43,765 bases of DNA, taken from Bacteroidales bacterium. Its GTDB lineage: Bacteria > Bacteroidota > Bacteroidia > Bacteroidales > P3. Below, piece by piece: positions 17,128 through 24,792 of this stretch (within the stretch, counting starts at the first letter, position 1; each line of letters opens with the position of its first letter). The notes below the pieces were generated by a model. It searched no databases. It saw only the letters and a list, made by a program, of their open reading frames with translations, and was not told the DNA's origin. The position numbers were made by a program, and so were the translations under genes. The stretch is taken from the NCBI GenBank assembly GCA_017524785.1, contig JAFXUY010000015.1, forward strand, positions 1 to 43,765. The letters are read 5' to 3'.

Positions 17128-18081
17128 TTAGTAAATCGAGCCGGTGTTGACTACTGGGCTGGCTCCTTCGTCGCCGCATAGCACCACCATCAGGTTGCTC
17201 ACCATGGCGGCCTTGCGCTCATCGTCCATCTCCACCACGTGGTCGGCAGCCAGTTTCTTCAGCGCCATGTCGACCATCGAGACGGCACCCTCCACAATCT
17301 TCTCGCGGGCGGCGATGATGGCTTCGGCCTGCTGGCGCTTCAGCATCACGCTGGCAATCTCCTGGGCGTAGGCCAAATAGTTGATGCGGGCTTCGACCAC
17401 CTCGATGCCGGCGATTTCGAGATGCTTACGGATTTCCTGCTCCAGACGGCGGTTGACTTCGTCGCCACCGTTGCGCAGCGTCACCTCGTTCTTGTCCTCG
17501 AGGTTGTCGTAGGCATAAAGGCTGGCCACCTTGCGCAGGGCCGAGTCGCTCTGCACCGACACGAAGTTGTCGTAGCCGTTAAGCTTCTGCTGCACCGTGC
17601 TGTTGCTGGTGCCGACATTCACCGTGGCAGGCTTTGTCTCTGGCTCGACGTCGATGTTGAAGCATGCCTTGTAGGTGTCCTTTATGCGCCACACCAGCAC
17701 CAAGCCAATCATGATTGGGTTGCCGCCCTTGTCGTTCACCTTGATGGGAGGTACGTCCATGTTGCGTGCACGCAGCGAAAGCTTGCGCTTCACGTAGAAC
17801 GGGTTTGTCCAGAAGAAGCCGTTGTCGGTCACGGTGCCGCTGTAGCGGCCGAAGAAGGTCAGCACACGGCTCTGGTTGGGCTGGATAACCATAAAGCCAG
17901 GGATATGGAAGCCCCACAGCACCCACAGCAGACCACCAAGGACGCCCAAAACGGCGTTGCCGTTACTGCCGGCTGCAGCGCAACAATAAATCGCCAGGCC
18001 TATCACGGCAAGGTTAATAAGAAGATGCATGAAACCATTGTTCATTGCACCCATCAATTTCAGTCTTTCTTTACTTTCCAT
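17128..18081 (-). CDS. SPFH/band-7 domain membrane protein
   Basis: A 317-residue protein. Two N-terminal hydrophobic segments (about 16-36 and 42-60) precede an SPFH domain at about 65-260: NQSRVLTFFGRYSGTVTDNG, then PFYVKRKLSLRARNMDV and VVWRIKDTYKACFNID-type strands. A helical stretch follows (LAYAQEIASVMLKRQQAEAIIAAREKIVEGAV), the signature of SPFH proteins that oligomerise into membrane rings. These proteins organise microdomains and protease or transport complexes. A promoter (18144-18174) and an upstream terminator (18183-18216) show that transcription starts here and is separate from the steroid-type operon. The ABC/RHH/hydrolase set follows on the same strand. Confidence 0.92.
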   Translation of the reverse strand: MESKERLKLMGAMNNGFMHLLINLAVIGLAIYCCAAAGSNGNAVLGVLGGLLWVLWGFHIPGFMVIQPNQSRVLTFFGRYSGTVTDNGFFWTNPFYVKRKLSLRARNMDVPPIKVNDKGGNPIMIGLVLVWRIKDTYKACFNIDVEPETKPATVNVGTSNSTVQQKLNGYDNFVSVQSDSALRKVASLYAYDNLEDKNEVTLRNGGDEVNRRLEQEIRKHLEIAGIEVVEARINYLAYAQEIASVMLKRQQAEAIIAAREKIVEGAVSMVDMALKKLAADHVVEMDDERKAAMVSNLMVVLCGDEGASPVVNTGSIY

Positions 18082-18143
18082 AGCATTGGTATTTAGTTAT
18101 TTATTTTATTTCAACCGATATTATTTTCATATCATTTCGAGTG

Positions 18144-18174
18144 CAAAGATACAACCTTTTTCGGAACCACCAAA
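18144..18174 (-). promoter_or_regulatory. Bacteroidetes-type promoter for the SPFH gene
   Basis: On the minus strand: TTTG at 18174-18171, 19 bases, then TATCTTTG at 18151-18144, a full match to TAnnTTTG. Initiation is expected near 18137, leaving a leader of about 55 bases before the ATG at 18081. Confidence 0.85.
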
Positions 18175-18182
18175 ATATTTTT

Positions 18183-18216
18183 AAAAAAAAGATCACCGGC
18201 CAGTGGTTGCCGGTGA
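18183..18216 (-). terminator. Intrinsic terminator of the 18240-23957 operon
   Basis: Stem tcaccggc/gccggtga (18193-18200 with 18209-18216), 8-base loop, then a run of eight Ts on the minus strand. It begins 24 bases past the stop of the 5-alpha-reductase fusion gene. Confidence 0.92.
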
Positions 18217-18239
18217 CTATATAACTTTTCCCAACAGCA

Positions 18240-20024
18240 TCAATATTCGAGACCCACATTGTCGAGCCAGAGGGTGTTGCCGATAGTGCCGACGAAGGCT
18301 TCGTGGGTTGAGGCGGTGAACATAAGCATGGCGTGGGTGGGAGTATCGTCGGGTTGCGCCCAGCCTTCTTCCTGTATCTCTACAATCTTGCCTTTGCTGT
18401 TCTTGGCGTAGTAGGTGATGCCCTTGGGGCCGAGTTTCATATAGTCCTTGTAGGCGGGGTTTTTTCTTGCGTCGCCGTAGATTACCGGCACGCGGAACTC
18501 CTTCACCCACTCGGTGGTGGGTTTCTCGATGTGCGTCATGGCGGTGCCCACGCGCAGGGCATGGATGTTGCCGTCCTTGTCCTCCCAGCGTTTCTGCAGC
18601 ACGAGGGTTACCTCGTGGGCATCGTCGCCAGGCTTGGTTTTGTGGCTGGTGATCTTGCATTTGGTCACGGTGCCTTTGTTGGGCATGGACGAGCGGTAGT
18701 CAAACACCAGCGCCGTGGGACGGCCTGTGAATGGGGCGCCCCAGTGCATCAGCGAGTAGGGGCTGTTGGCGGTGGGTATGGGTTCGAAGATGTGGCCGTA
18801 GAATATGCAGCCGCTGACCAGGATCTTGATGTTGATGCCCAGCACCTTCAGTTCCTCGAATTTCGTCTCGAGCTTGGCGCAGAGTGTGCCGTCCCAGCTG
18901 CGGTCGGGCGTCACGGTGCACGAAGTCTTGGTTACACCGGCCACACGGGCGTAGGCGTTGGAAGAGCTCCACGGGGTGCGTGCGTTGTAGGGGTAGGCGC
19001 GGTTCCCGCGAATGGTGTCAGCAGGCCCGATGTTGTATATGCGTCTGGTCTTGCCGCCGATGATGCCGCTCTCCTTGATGTCGCGCACCGTCCAGCTGTC
19101 CATCTTGCCGTAGGGGACGTATTGTTTGATTGTTTGATTGCCTGAATGCTTGAATGCGTTAGTGGTTGAATGCTTGATTGTTTGAGTGGAGGCGGTGGCG
19201 GGGATGATGAGCAGCGGCAGGAGCATCCAGATGAAGGGTATCATGCGCTTGCGGGGGCGGGCTGCCATCTGCTCGGGGAATTCTGTCAGGTAGCGTTTGT
19301 AGATGCGGTGAGCGCGTGGGCCGAGGTTGGCGAAGGTCCAGAGAGCGAAGACAGCGCCGCTCCACGACCAGGTGAGGACAGCGAAGCCGCACCACTCCAT
19401 GAACTCGCCGAAGTAGTTGGCGCTGGTGACCTGGCGGTAGAGGCCGCTGTCGGGCAGGTAGTGGCGTGTGTCGCCGGGTTTGCGCAGGTGGCGTATGATG
19501 TAGTCGGAGTGCATGTTGACGACCATTCCGGCGAGGAAGATGGCGGTGCCGGCGATGAACTGTGGCGAGAGGAGCCACTGCGGGGTGTAGGGGTAGGGCG
19601 TCAGATTTCTGGAGAGGCAGAAGAGCCACCCGCCCTGCATGAAGGCGTTGAGGCTGTTGAAGAGTGCGCCCATGAGGATGATGGCCAGTGGCATGCGGCT
19701 TTTGCCGCGCAGCAGGAAGGGGAAGATGAACGAGCGGTGGAAATAGTGAATCTCGAAGAGGCAGAGGAAGATGAATGGAGTAGATGGTTGGCTGGCGCGG
19801 TCAATGGGCAGTTGCCAGAGGATGTAGAAGGTGAGCATGAGGATGAATGCGGGCGCTTCCATGAGCACCCATCCGAGTTTGTTGCCCACCGAGGGGCCCC
19901 ATTGCTTGTTGTAGAACTTGCCGTAGCCGGCATCGACGAAGAAGAGGCAGACGAAGACCACGAGGGCGGTGATGCTCATGCCTATCAGCAGCCAGTTGAA
20001 GTTGTCGAGCAGGTAATCAATCAT
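18240..20024 (-). CDS. SRD5A-type 3-oxo-5-alpha-steroid 4-dehydrogenase fused to a PCMD domain
   Basis: A 594-residue fusion. Residues 1-260 are a complete steroid 5-alpha-reductase family protein: several membrane helices, Glu56 in LMEAPAF and Tyr94 in HYFHRSFIFPF (aligning by eye with the substrate-contacting Glu57 and Tyr91 of human SRD5A2), NMHSDYIIRHLRKPGDT at 170-186 and ANYFGEFMEWCGFAV at 202-216 (NADPH region), ending RKRMIPFIW where the family normally ends. Residues 261-279 (MIPFIWMLLPLLIIPATAS) read like a signal peptide or extra helix. Residues 280-302 are repeat-encoded. From about 303 a PCMD domain follows (putative carbohydrate metabolism domain), ending TLWLDNVGLEY. The enzyme half reduces the 4,5 double bond of 3-oxo-delta4 steroids with NADPH. 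A separate second protein starting at Met261 (19244) cannot be excluded. The start overlaps the upstream SDR stop by 4 bases. Confidence 0.88.
   Translation of the reverse strand: MIDYLLDNFNWLLIGMSITALVVFVCLFFVDAGYGKFYNKQWGPSVGNKLGWVLMEAPAFILMLTFYILWQLPIDRASQPSTPFIFLCLFEIHYFHRSFIFPFLLRGKSRMPLAIILMGALFNSLNAFMQGGWLFCLSRNLTPYPYTPQWLLSPQFIAGTAIFLAGMVVNMHSDYIIRHLRKPGDTRHYLPDSGLYRQVTSANYFGEFMEWCGFAVLTWSWSGAVFALWTFANLGPRAHRIYKRYLTEFPEQMAARPRKRMIPFIWMLLPLLIIPATASTQTIKHSTTNAFKHSGNQTIKQYVPYGKMDSWTVRDIKESGIIGGKTRRIYNIGPADTIRGNRAYPYNARTPWSSSNAYARVAGVTKTSCTVTPDRSWDGTLCAKLETKFEELKVLGINIKILVSGCIFYGHIFEPIPTANSPYSLMHWGAPFTGRPTALVFDYRSSMPNKGTVTKCKITSHKTKPGDDAHEVTLVLQKRWEDKDGNIHALRVGTAMTHIEKPTTEWVKEFRVPVIYGDARKNPAYKDYMKLGPKGITYYAKNSKGKIVEIQEEGWAQPDDTPTHAMLMFTASTHEAFVGTIGNTLWLDNVGLEY
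19122..19186. repeat. Degenerate 7-8-base tandem repeats at a domain-fusion junction
   Basis: A run of related units (ttgattg, ttgaatgc, ctgaatgc) over 65 bases, encoding on the minus strand the linker TQTIKHSTTNAFKHSGNQ and TIKQ. It resembles the perfect octamers at 2466-2489. It lies exactly between the reductase domain and the PCMD domain. Confidence 0.82.
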
Positions 20025-20794
20025 AGTGTTATTCCTTTATCCTTGATATGGCGTTCGGTCTCGTTCCAGAGCCAGGCGGCCAGTTCGGTGTTCTGCCAGC
20101 GGCGCGGCAGGTCGGAGTGTCTGTTTCCGCGGAAGAGCTGCAGGGAGCAGTCGGCGGTTACGGCGTTGGCTGCCGGCAGGGCGCCGCCTTCGGCGCTTTT
20201 GCAGAAGGGGCGGAAGAGAGTGTCGGCCAGAGGGTCGAACCAGCGGTCCATGTGCAGCATGCGACTGTTCACGACGCCCGGGTCGGTCATGTTCACATGG
20301 TTGCCTGTGCGGCGTGCGAGTTCCTGCGAGAAGAGCATGACGGCGTATTTGCTGTTGGCGTAGGCGCCGAGCTGGCTGTAGTTTTGGGCGTCGAGGTTGA
20401 AGAAGGAGTGGTCGAAGTGAGCGATGTAGCAGGTGAGGGACACGGTGTTGGCGACGGTGAGCTGCGGGCCCATGGCTTCGACCATGAGGCGGGAGAGGAG
20501 GTAGGTGCCGATGTAGTTGGTGGCTGTGACGCGCTCGAAGCCGTCGGCGTTCGTGGCGTATTGGCGTTCCATGGTGCCTGCGTTGTTCAGCAGGCCGTCG
20601 ACCTTAATGCCGTCGGCTTTGAGGTTATCGACGAAGGCTGTTATCGACTGCAGCGAGCCGATGTCGAGGCAGCGTTCGCCGTCGCGGGGTTCGCGGCGGG
20701 TGGTGCCTATGACGTTGTAGCCCCTAGAGCGCAGCAGGTTTACCGCTGCGCTGCCTATCGAACCGGTGCAGCCTGTTACGATGATTGTCTTCAT
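20021..20794 (-). CDS. SDR-family NAD(P)-dependent oxidoreductase (SDR-B, intact copy)
   Basis: A 257-residue short-chain dehydrogenase of the retinol-dehydrogenase-like group. Cofactor loop TGCTGSIG at 8-15; TTRREPRDGERCLD after strand 2 has arginines suited to NADP(H); NNAGTM motif; catalytic Ser in ANTVSLTCY; catalytic Tyr and Lys in YANSK; then DPGVVNSRM. SDRs of this type oxidise or reduce hydroxyl and keto groups on hydrophobic substrates such as retinoids and steroids. Its first codon directly follows the SDR-A stop (no spacer), and its end overlaps the reductase-PCMD gene by 4 bases (20021-20024). The N-terminal third is closely similar to the truncated gene at 22869-23174. The exact substrate position is not predictable. 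Confidence 0.9.
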   Translation of the reverse strand: MKTIIVTGCTGSIGSAAVNLLRSRGYNVIGTTRREPRDGERCLDIGSLQSITAFVDNLKADGIKVDGLLNNAGTMERQYATNADGFERVTATNYIGTYLLSRLMVEAMGPQLTVANTVSLTCYIAHFDHSFFNLDAQNYSQLGAYANSKYAVMLFSQELARRTGNHVNMTDPGVVNSRMLHMDRWFDPLADTLFRPFCKSAEGGALPAANAVTADCSLQLFRGNRHSDLPRRWQNTELAAWLWNETERHIKDKGITL

Positions 20795-21577
20795 CTATTT
20801 GAATTTATTCCATATTTTCAACTCGAGCCAGTTTGGGAGCAGCTTGATGAGTATCGGCAGGTAGTAGTTCATGAGGCCTGGTTTGACCACATGGCGTTTG
20901 CGGAGCATGCCGCGGAGGGCACGGCGCACGAGCCACTGGGGTGTGTGGATGATGCCTGTGGATACGCCGAGTTTCATGAGTGAGGGCTTGAGGTTGTAGA
21001 GCGGTGTGGCTATGGCGGCGGGCAGGACGGTGGTGACGCCAACGCCGTAGGGGCGCATCTCGAAATAGATGGATTTGGAGAAGCTCTTGAGGTAGGCTTT
21101 GGTGGCGGCGTAGAGTGTTATGCCTGGGGTGGGCAGTTTGGCGGCCATGGAGGACATGTTGACGATGTATCCGCGGCGGCGCTGCTTCATGGCTTCGCCG
21201 AAGAGCAGTGTGAGGCGGGTGGGGGTTGTGGTGTGCAGGGTCAGCATGGTGAGGGCTTTGGCGTGGGTCTCTGGGGTGAGTTCGGAGAAGAAGAACATGC
21301 CGGCGTTGTTGACCAGGATGTCGATGTCGAGTTGTTGTTGGCGGCACCAGTTCCATACGTTGTCGGCGGCTTGTTCCTATGCGAGGTCGATGCAGAGGCC
21401 CCAGGAGTGCACGCCGTATTTGTCGGCCAGTTCGTTAGGCAGAGTGTCGAGCAGTTGCTGTTGGTTAGACACCATAAGCACGTTGCATCCAAGGGCGGCC
21501 AGCTGCTGGCAGTATTCCCAGCCCATGCCCGAGGTGCCGCCTGTGACGAGTGCGTTGTATCCCTTGATGTCTTTCAT
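20795..21577 (-). pseudogene. SDR-family oxidoreductase (SDR-A) interrupted by one amber codon
   Basis: Read through, this is a 260-residue SDR equal in length to and aligning without gaps to the gene at 23175-23957. The frame is intact except for a TAG at 21377-21379 (codon 67): LCIDLA, stop, EQAADNVW, where the paralogue has YMDLARNEAADEVW. Everything else is conserved: cofactor loop TGGTSGMG, NNAGMFFF, catalytic Ser in NMSSM, YAATK, and a C-terminus ending in a basic tail. Downstream ATGs (for example in NAGMFFF) would lose the cofactor fold. Either this is a recent nonsense mutation, a sequencing error, or the codon is suppressed. The start overlaps the OYE stop by 4 bases (21574-21577), so coupling of SDR-B to upstream translation would be weakened if the stop is real. 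Confidence 0.88.
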
Positions 21578-22818
21578 CGGTTGCTTTTCTTTACGTCGGC
21601 TTCGAGATGTTTGACTTCGCGCGCGAGCCTGTCGGGGAGGTCCATCACGCATGAGTGGCACTTCATTTCGAGGGTGTACATGCGTCCGATGCAGTAGTTG
21701 GAGTGGCCGCATTGGCTGCATGACTGTTCGCCGCTGCGTATTTTGTTCATGAAGTCGGTGTCGCGGACGAGCGTGCGGGCCATCTGGAAGGCCACGAAGC
21801 CTTCGTCGAGTACGCGTTGCATGCCTTCTTTCGATGTGACGCCGCCGACGTAGATGAGGGGCAGGGAGAGAGCCTGGCGGAAGCGCTTGGCGGTGTCGAG
21901 GAAGTAGAGGTCTTTGTAAGGGACTGTGGGTACCATGAGTCGTCCGGCGAGTGCCAGTCCTGCCTTGAGCCACCAGAATTTCCACGGGTTCATATAGTGA
22001 GCCATGGCTTTCAGGGGCATGGCGCCGTGCATGACTACCATGGGTGCGCGGCTTACGAAGCCTGCGGTGAGCACCAGCGCGTCGACGCCGAGGCGTTCCA
22101 GTTCTTGTGCCACCATGATGCATTCATCGACCTGCATGCCGCTGCGGAAGCCGTCGTACATGTTGGTCTTCACCACTACGGCGATTTCCTTGTTGGCGGC
22201 CTGGAGGACGCGTTTTATGACGCATTGCATGAGGCGCATGCGGTTTTCGAGCGTGCCGCCCCAGCGGTCGTGGCGGTGGTTGGTGTAGGGCGAGAGGAAC
22301 TGGCTGATGAGGTAACCGTGGCCGGCGTGGATTTCGACGCAGTCGAAGCCGGCTTCTTTGGCTAGCGACACGGCGTTGCCGAAGTCTTCGATCAGCTGTT
22401 GGATTTCATCTTCGCGCATGGCGCGCACGAGGGTGGGGGAGTAGAGGTTGAAGCCTGAGCTGGCGCCTACGGGCATTTGGCCGCAGGTGGCGCGGTGTGT
22501 CATGTTGCCGCAGTGGCCGAGTTGTATGGAGGCTTTGGCGCCTTCGGCGTGTATGGCGTCGGTGAGGCGGCGTAGTTCGTGCACTATCTCGGGGCGCATC
22601 CAGAGTTGGCCGTCGAAGGAGAGGCCGCTGCGGTTTACTGCGGCGTAGGCCACGGTGGTCATGCCGATGCCACCGCGGGCGACGGCGGTGTGGTAGTCGA
22701 AGAGCATCTGGGTTGGGCTGTTGCCGCTGCACATGTTCTCGAAGGCAGCGGAGCGGATGCTGCGGTTGCGCAGTTCGACGGGGCCTATCTTGCAGGGTGT
22801 GAAGATGGTGTTTTCCAT
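21574..22818 (-). CDS. Old-yellow-enzyme family NADH:flavin oxidoreductase
   Basis: A 414-residue FMN TIM-barrel enzyme. Typical blocks: an N-terminal IGPVELRNRSIRSAAFENMC, QLGHCGN, the substrate-anion site in EIHAGHGYLISQFLSPYTN, then DRWGGTLENRMRL and the FMN-phosphate region YVGGVTSKEGMQ. The C-terminus carries a cysteine cluster (CSQCGHSNYC, then CHSC, near 367-389) close to the iron-sulphur pattern of two-domain enoate reductases, but the second FAD/NAD domain is absent. Such enzymes reduce activated C=C bonds; relatives (BaiCD/BaiH type) act on 3-oxo-delta4 bile acids. Its own leader (22834-22868) resembles that of SDR-A1, so it may also start a transcript. The ATG at 22818 fits the family N-terminus. 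Confidence 0.92.
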   Translation of the reverse strand: MENTIFTPCKIGPVELRNRSIRSAAFENMCSGNSPTQMLFDYHTAVARGGIGMTTVAYAAVNRSGLSFDGQLWMRPEIVHELRRLTDAIHAEGAKASIQLGHCGNMTHRATCGQMPVGASSGFNLYSPTLVRAMREDEIQQLIEDFGNAVSLAKEAGFDCVEIHAGHGYLISQFLSPYTNHRHDRWGGTLENRMRLMQCVIKRVLQAANKEIAVVVKTNMYDGFRSGMQVDECIMVAQELERLGVDALVLTAGFVSRAPMVVMHGAMPLKAMAHYMNPWKFWWLKAGLALAGRLMVPTVPYKDLYFLDTAKRFRQALSLPLIYVGGVTSKEGMQRVLDEGFVAFQMARTLVRDTDFMNKIRSGEQSCSQCGHSNYCIGRMYTLEMKCHSCVMDLPDRLAREVKHLEADVKKSNR

Positions 22819-22833
22819 GCTGTATATTGTTTG

Positions 22834-22868
22834 GCCATTAACGTAAAGATGTGCTGTTTATTGTTTGG
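22834..22868. repeat. Leader block shared by OYE and SDR-A1 genes (copy 1)
   Basis: gccattaacg followed by an aaaga-gtg-tttattgt pattern, matching 23995-24028 with a few changes. Both copies lie 16-38 bases upstream of a minus-strand start codon. It may be a duplicated promoter/operator or the edge of the segment duplication. Confidence 0.6.
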
Positions 22869-23174
22869 TTAGCCGATGGGTATGTAAATGGTGTCGGAGG
22901 CGTAGCCGCGGCTGTTGAGGAGGAAGGCGTAGAGGTGGAGTTTGTCGTTGTGATAGGCGCCGTTGGTCATCAGGCCGTCGACCTTTATGCCGTCGGCCTT
23001 GAGTCGTTCGACAAAGGCCACCACCGACGCCAGCGACCCTACGTCGAGCCGTCGCTCCCCCACCCTAGGCTCGCGGCGTGTGGTGCCTATCACATCATAG
23101 CCCTTCTCGCGCAGCATCTTCACCGCCGCGCCGCCTATCGAGCCAGTACAGCCTGTCACTACTATCGTCTTCAT
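22869..23174 (-). pseudogene. Truncated SDR-B copy with a chimeric tail
   Basis: 101 residues. Residues 1-70 match the intact SDR-B (MKTIVVTGCTGSIGGAAVKM, then VIGTTRREPRVGERRLDVGS and LKADGIKVDGL). After DGLM the sequence switches to an unrelated tail (TNGAYHNDKLHLYAF and on to YIPIG), and the NNAG motif, catalytic Ser and YxxxK are missing. It therefore keeps only the cofactor-binding start and cannot be an active SDR. The tail is not recognisable and probably comes from the recombination that made the break. It follows SDR-A1 without spacer, exactly as the intact copy follows SDR-A2. Confidence 0.85.
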
Positions 23175-23957
23175 CTATCTTGATTTATTCCATATTTTCA
23201 TCTCCAGCCAGTTGGGCAGCAGCTTGATGAGCACCGGCAGGCAGTAGTTCATAAGGCCAGGTTTCACCACATGGCGCTTGCGCAGCATGCCGCGAAGCCC
23301 ACGGCGCACGAGCCACTGCGGCGTGTGTATCACGCCTGTGGCCACGCCTAGTTTCATCAGGCTGGGATTCATCTTGTAGAGCGGTGTGGCTATCGCCGCC
23401 GGCAGCACGGTGGTGACGCCCACCCCGTAGGGCCGCATCTCGAAATACATCGACTTCGAGAAGTTCTTCAGGTAGGCCTTGGTGGCCGCATAGAGTGTTA
23501 TGCCGGGAGTGGGCAGCTTGGCGGCCATCGACGACATGTTGAGTATATACCCGCGGCGGCGCTGCTTCATGGCCTCGCCGAAGAGCATCGTCAGCCGCGT
23601 GGGGGTCACGGCGTGCAAGCCGAGCATAGCCATAGCCTTGTCCTGCGTTTCGGGGCCTAGTTCGCCGAAGAAGAACATGCCGGCGTTGTTGACCAATATG
23701 TCGATGTCTATGTGCTGCCGCTGGCACCAGGCCCACACCTCGTCGGCAGCCTCGTTTCGGGCCAAATCCATGTAGAGGCCCCCCGACCGAACGCCGTACT
23801 TTGCATTAAGCTCTCCAGGCAACGTCTCGAGCAGCTCCTGCTGGTTCGACACAATAAGCACATTGCAGCCCATGGCTGCCAGCTGCCGACAATACTCCCA
23901 GCCCATGCCCGACGTGCCGCCCGTGACCAATGCGTTATATCCTTTGATGTCTTTCAT
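23175..23957 (-). CDS. SDR-family oxidoreductase (SDR-A1, intact; HSD17B12/KAR-like)
   Basis: A 260-residue SDR. Cofactor loop TGGTSGMGWEYCRQLAA at about 12-28, VSNQQEL after strand 2, ILVNNAGMFFFGEL, catalytic Ser in NMSSMAAKL, Tyr/Lys in YAATKAYLKNFSKSM, then VLPAAIATPLY. Overall it looks most like the 17-beta-hydroxysteroid dehydrogenase 12 / 3-ketoacyl-CoA reductase group, consistent with a sterol-like or long acyl substrate. It is the first gene of the minus-strand set and the intact partner of the amber copy at 20795-21577. The upstream region to 24142 contains the shared leader block but no full TAnnTTTG. Confidence 0.92.
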   Translation of the reverse strand: MKDIKGYNALVTGGTSGMGWEYCRQLAAMGCNVLIVSNQQELLETLPGELNAKYGVRSGGLYMDLARNEAADEVWAWCQRQHIDIDILVNNAGMFFFGELGPETQDKAMAMLGLHAVTPTRLTMLFGEAMKQRRRGYILNMSSMAAKLPTPGITLYAATKAYLKNFSKSMYFEMRPYGVGVTTVLPAAIATPLYKMNPSLMKLGVATGVIHTPQWLVRRGLRGMLRKRHVVKPGLMNYCLPVLIKLLPNWLEMKIWNKSR

Positions 23958-23994
23958 CGGTTGCTCCTATACTACACCTTGTCTGTTTTTTTTC

Positions 23995-24028
23995 GCCATT
24001 AACGCCAAAAGAGGTGATTTATTGTGTG
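23995..24028. repeat. Leader block shared by OYE and SDR-A1 genes (copy 2)
   Basis: gccattaacgccaaaagagg then tgatttattgt, the counterpart of 22834-22868, about 38 bases upstream of the SDR-A1 start. It lies in the divergent spacer shared with the DUF4294 gene. Confidence 0.6.
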
Positions 24029-24142
24029 TTCTGCCACCTTCTGTTGCCTTGGTGGACATTAAAAGAACAAGTCAAAATGAAATAATTGCCACTCACGGCA
24101 TACTAAATAATAAAAAATATAGTTATTAGATTTATAAATATT

Positions 24143-24742
24143 ATGGCAATGAAAAGAATTGGAATCATCATAATGGCGGCGATGCTCTTCTGCGCTTGGG
24201 GCGCACAGGGGCAGGAACCCGTCAAAGGCCATTACACCTTCGGCACCATACTCGACGGCGACACCGTGCCGCTCTACCACCTGCGCGAAGTGACCGTCTA
24301 TGCCAGCGGCATGCTGCTTACACCCAACGAGATACGAGGAAACAAACGTCTCATACGCAACGTGCGCCTCATGCTGCCCTACGCACAGGAGGGCCGCCGT
24401 CGGCTCGACAAGCTGGAGAGCGAGATAGGCTCGCTGCCCCGCAAGGAGCGCAAAGCCGCCATCAAGGAGGCCGAACGGCAGCTGCTGGCCGACTACAAGG
24501 ACGAGATTTCGAACTACACCTTCTCGCAAGGCCTGGTGCTCATCAAACTCATCGACCGCGAGACCAACCGCTCGGCCTACAAAATCGTCGGCGAACTGCG
24601 CGGCTCGCTGCGCGCCGGCCTCTACCAGACCCTCGCCAAGCTCTTCGGCTACAACCTCAAAGATACCTTCGACCCCAAGCATAACAAGAAAGACGACCTC
24701 ATCGACCGTATCTGCATCTCGATAGAGAGGGGACAAATATGA
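24143..24742 (+). CDS. DUF4294 family protein
   Basis: A 199-residue exported protein with signal peptide MAMKRIGIIIMAAMLFCAWG, cut near AQGQ. Family core: GDTVPLYHLREVTVYA at about 38-53, an RLIRNVRLMLPYAQEG segment, an acidic/basic helical middle (about 85-120), then SNYTFSQGLVLIKLIDRETNRSAY and GLYQTLAKLFGYNLKDTFDP. DUF4294 is restricted to Bacteroidetes and has no assigned function. Either ATG (24143 or 24149) would work. It starts a plus-strand series and is divergent from the SDR/OYE cluster. Confidence 0.92.
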   Translation: MAMKRIGIIIMAAMLFCAWGAQGQEPVKGHYTFGTILDGDTVPLYHLREVTVYASGMLLTPNEIRGNKRLIRNVRLMLPYAQEGRRRLDKLESEIGSLPRKERKAAIKEAERQLLADYKDEISNYTFSQGLVLIKLIDRETNRSAYKIVGELRGSLRAGLYQTLAKLFGYNLKDTFDPKHNKKDDLIDRICISIERGQI

Positions 24743-24745
24743 TTT

Positions 24746-24788
24746 CAGTAGTCAAGTAGACAGTAGTTAAGTAGTTAAGAAGTCAAGG
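24746..24788. repeat. Tandem agtagtcaag/agtagttaag repeat, copy 1
   Basis: Degenerate 8-base units (gtagttaa, gtagtcaa, gtagacag) between the DUF4294 and peptidase genes. The core aagtagacagtagttaagta is identical to the one in 27710-27751. Confidence 0.88.
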
Positions 24789-24792
24789 AAAG

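Noticed and set aside
24746..24788. CRISPR-like array
   Set aside because: Units are 8 bases with no spacers; there are no cas genes in the window.
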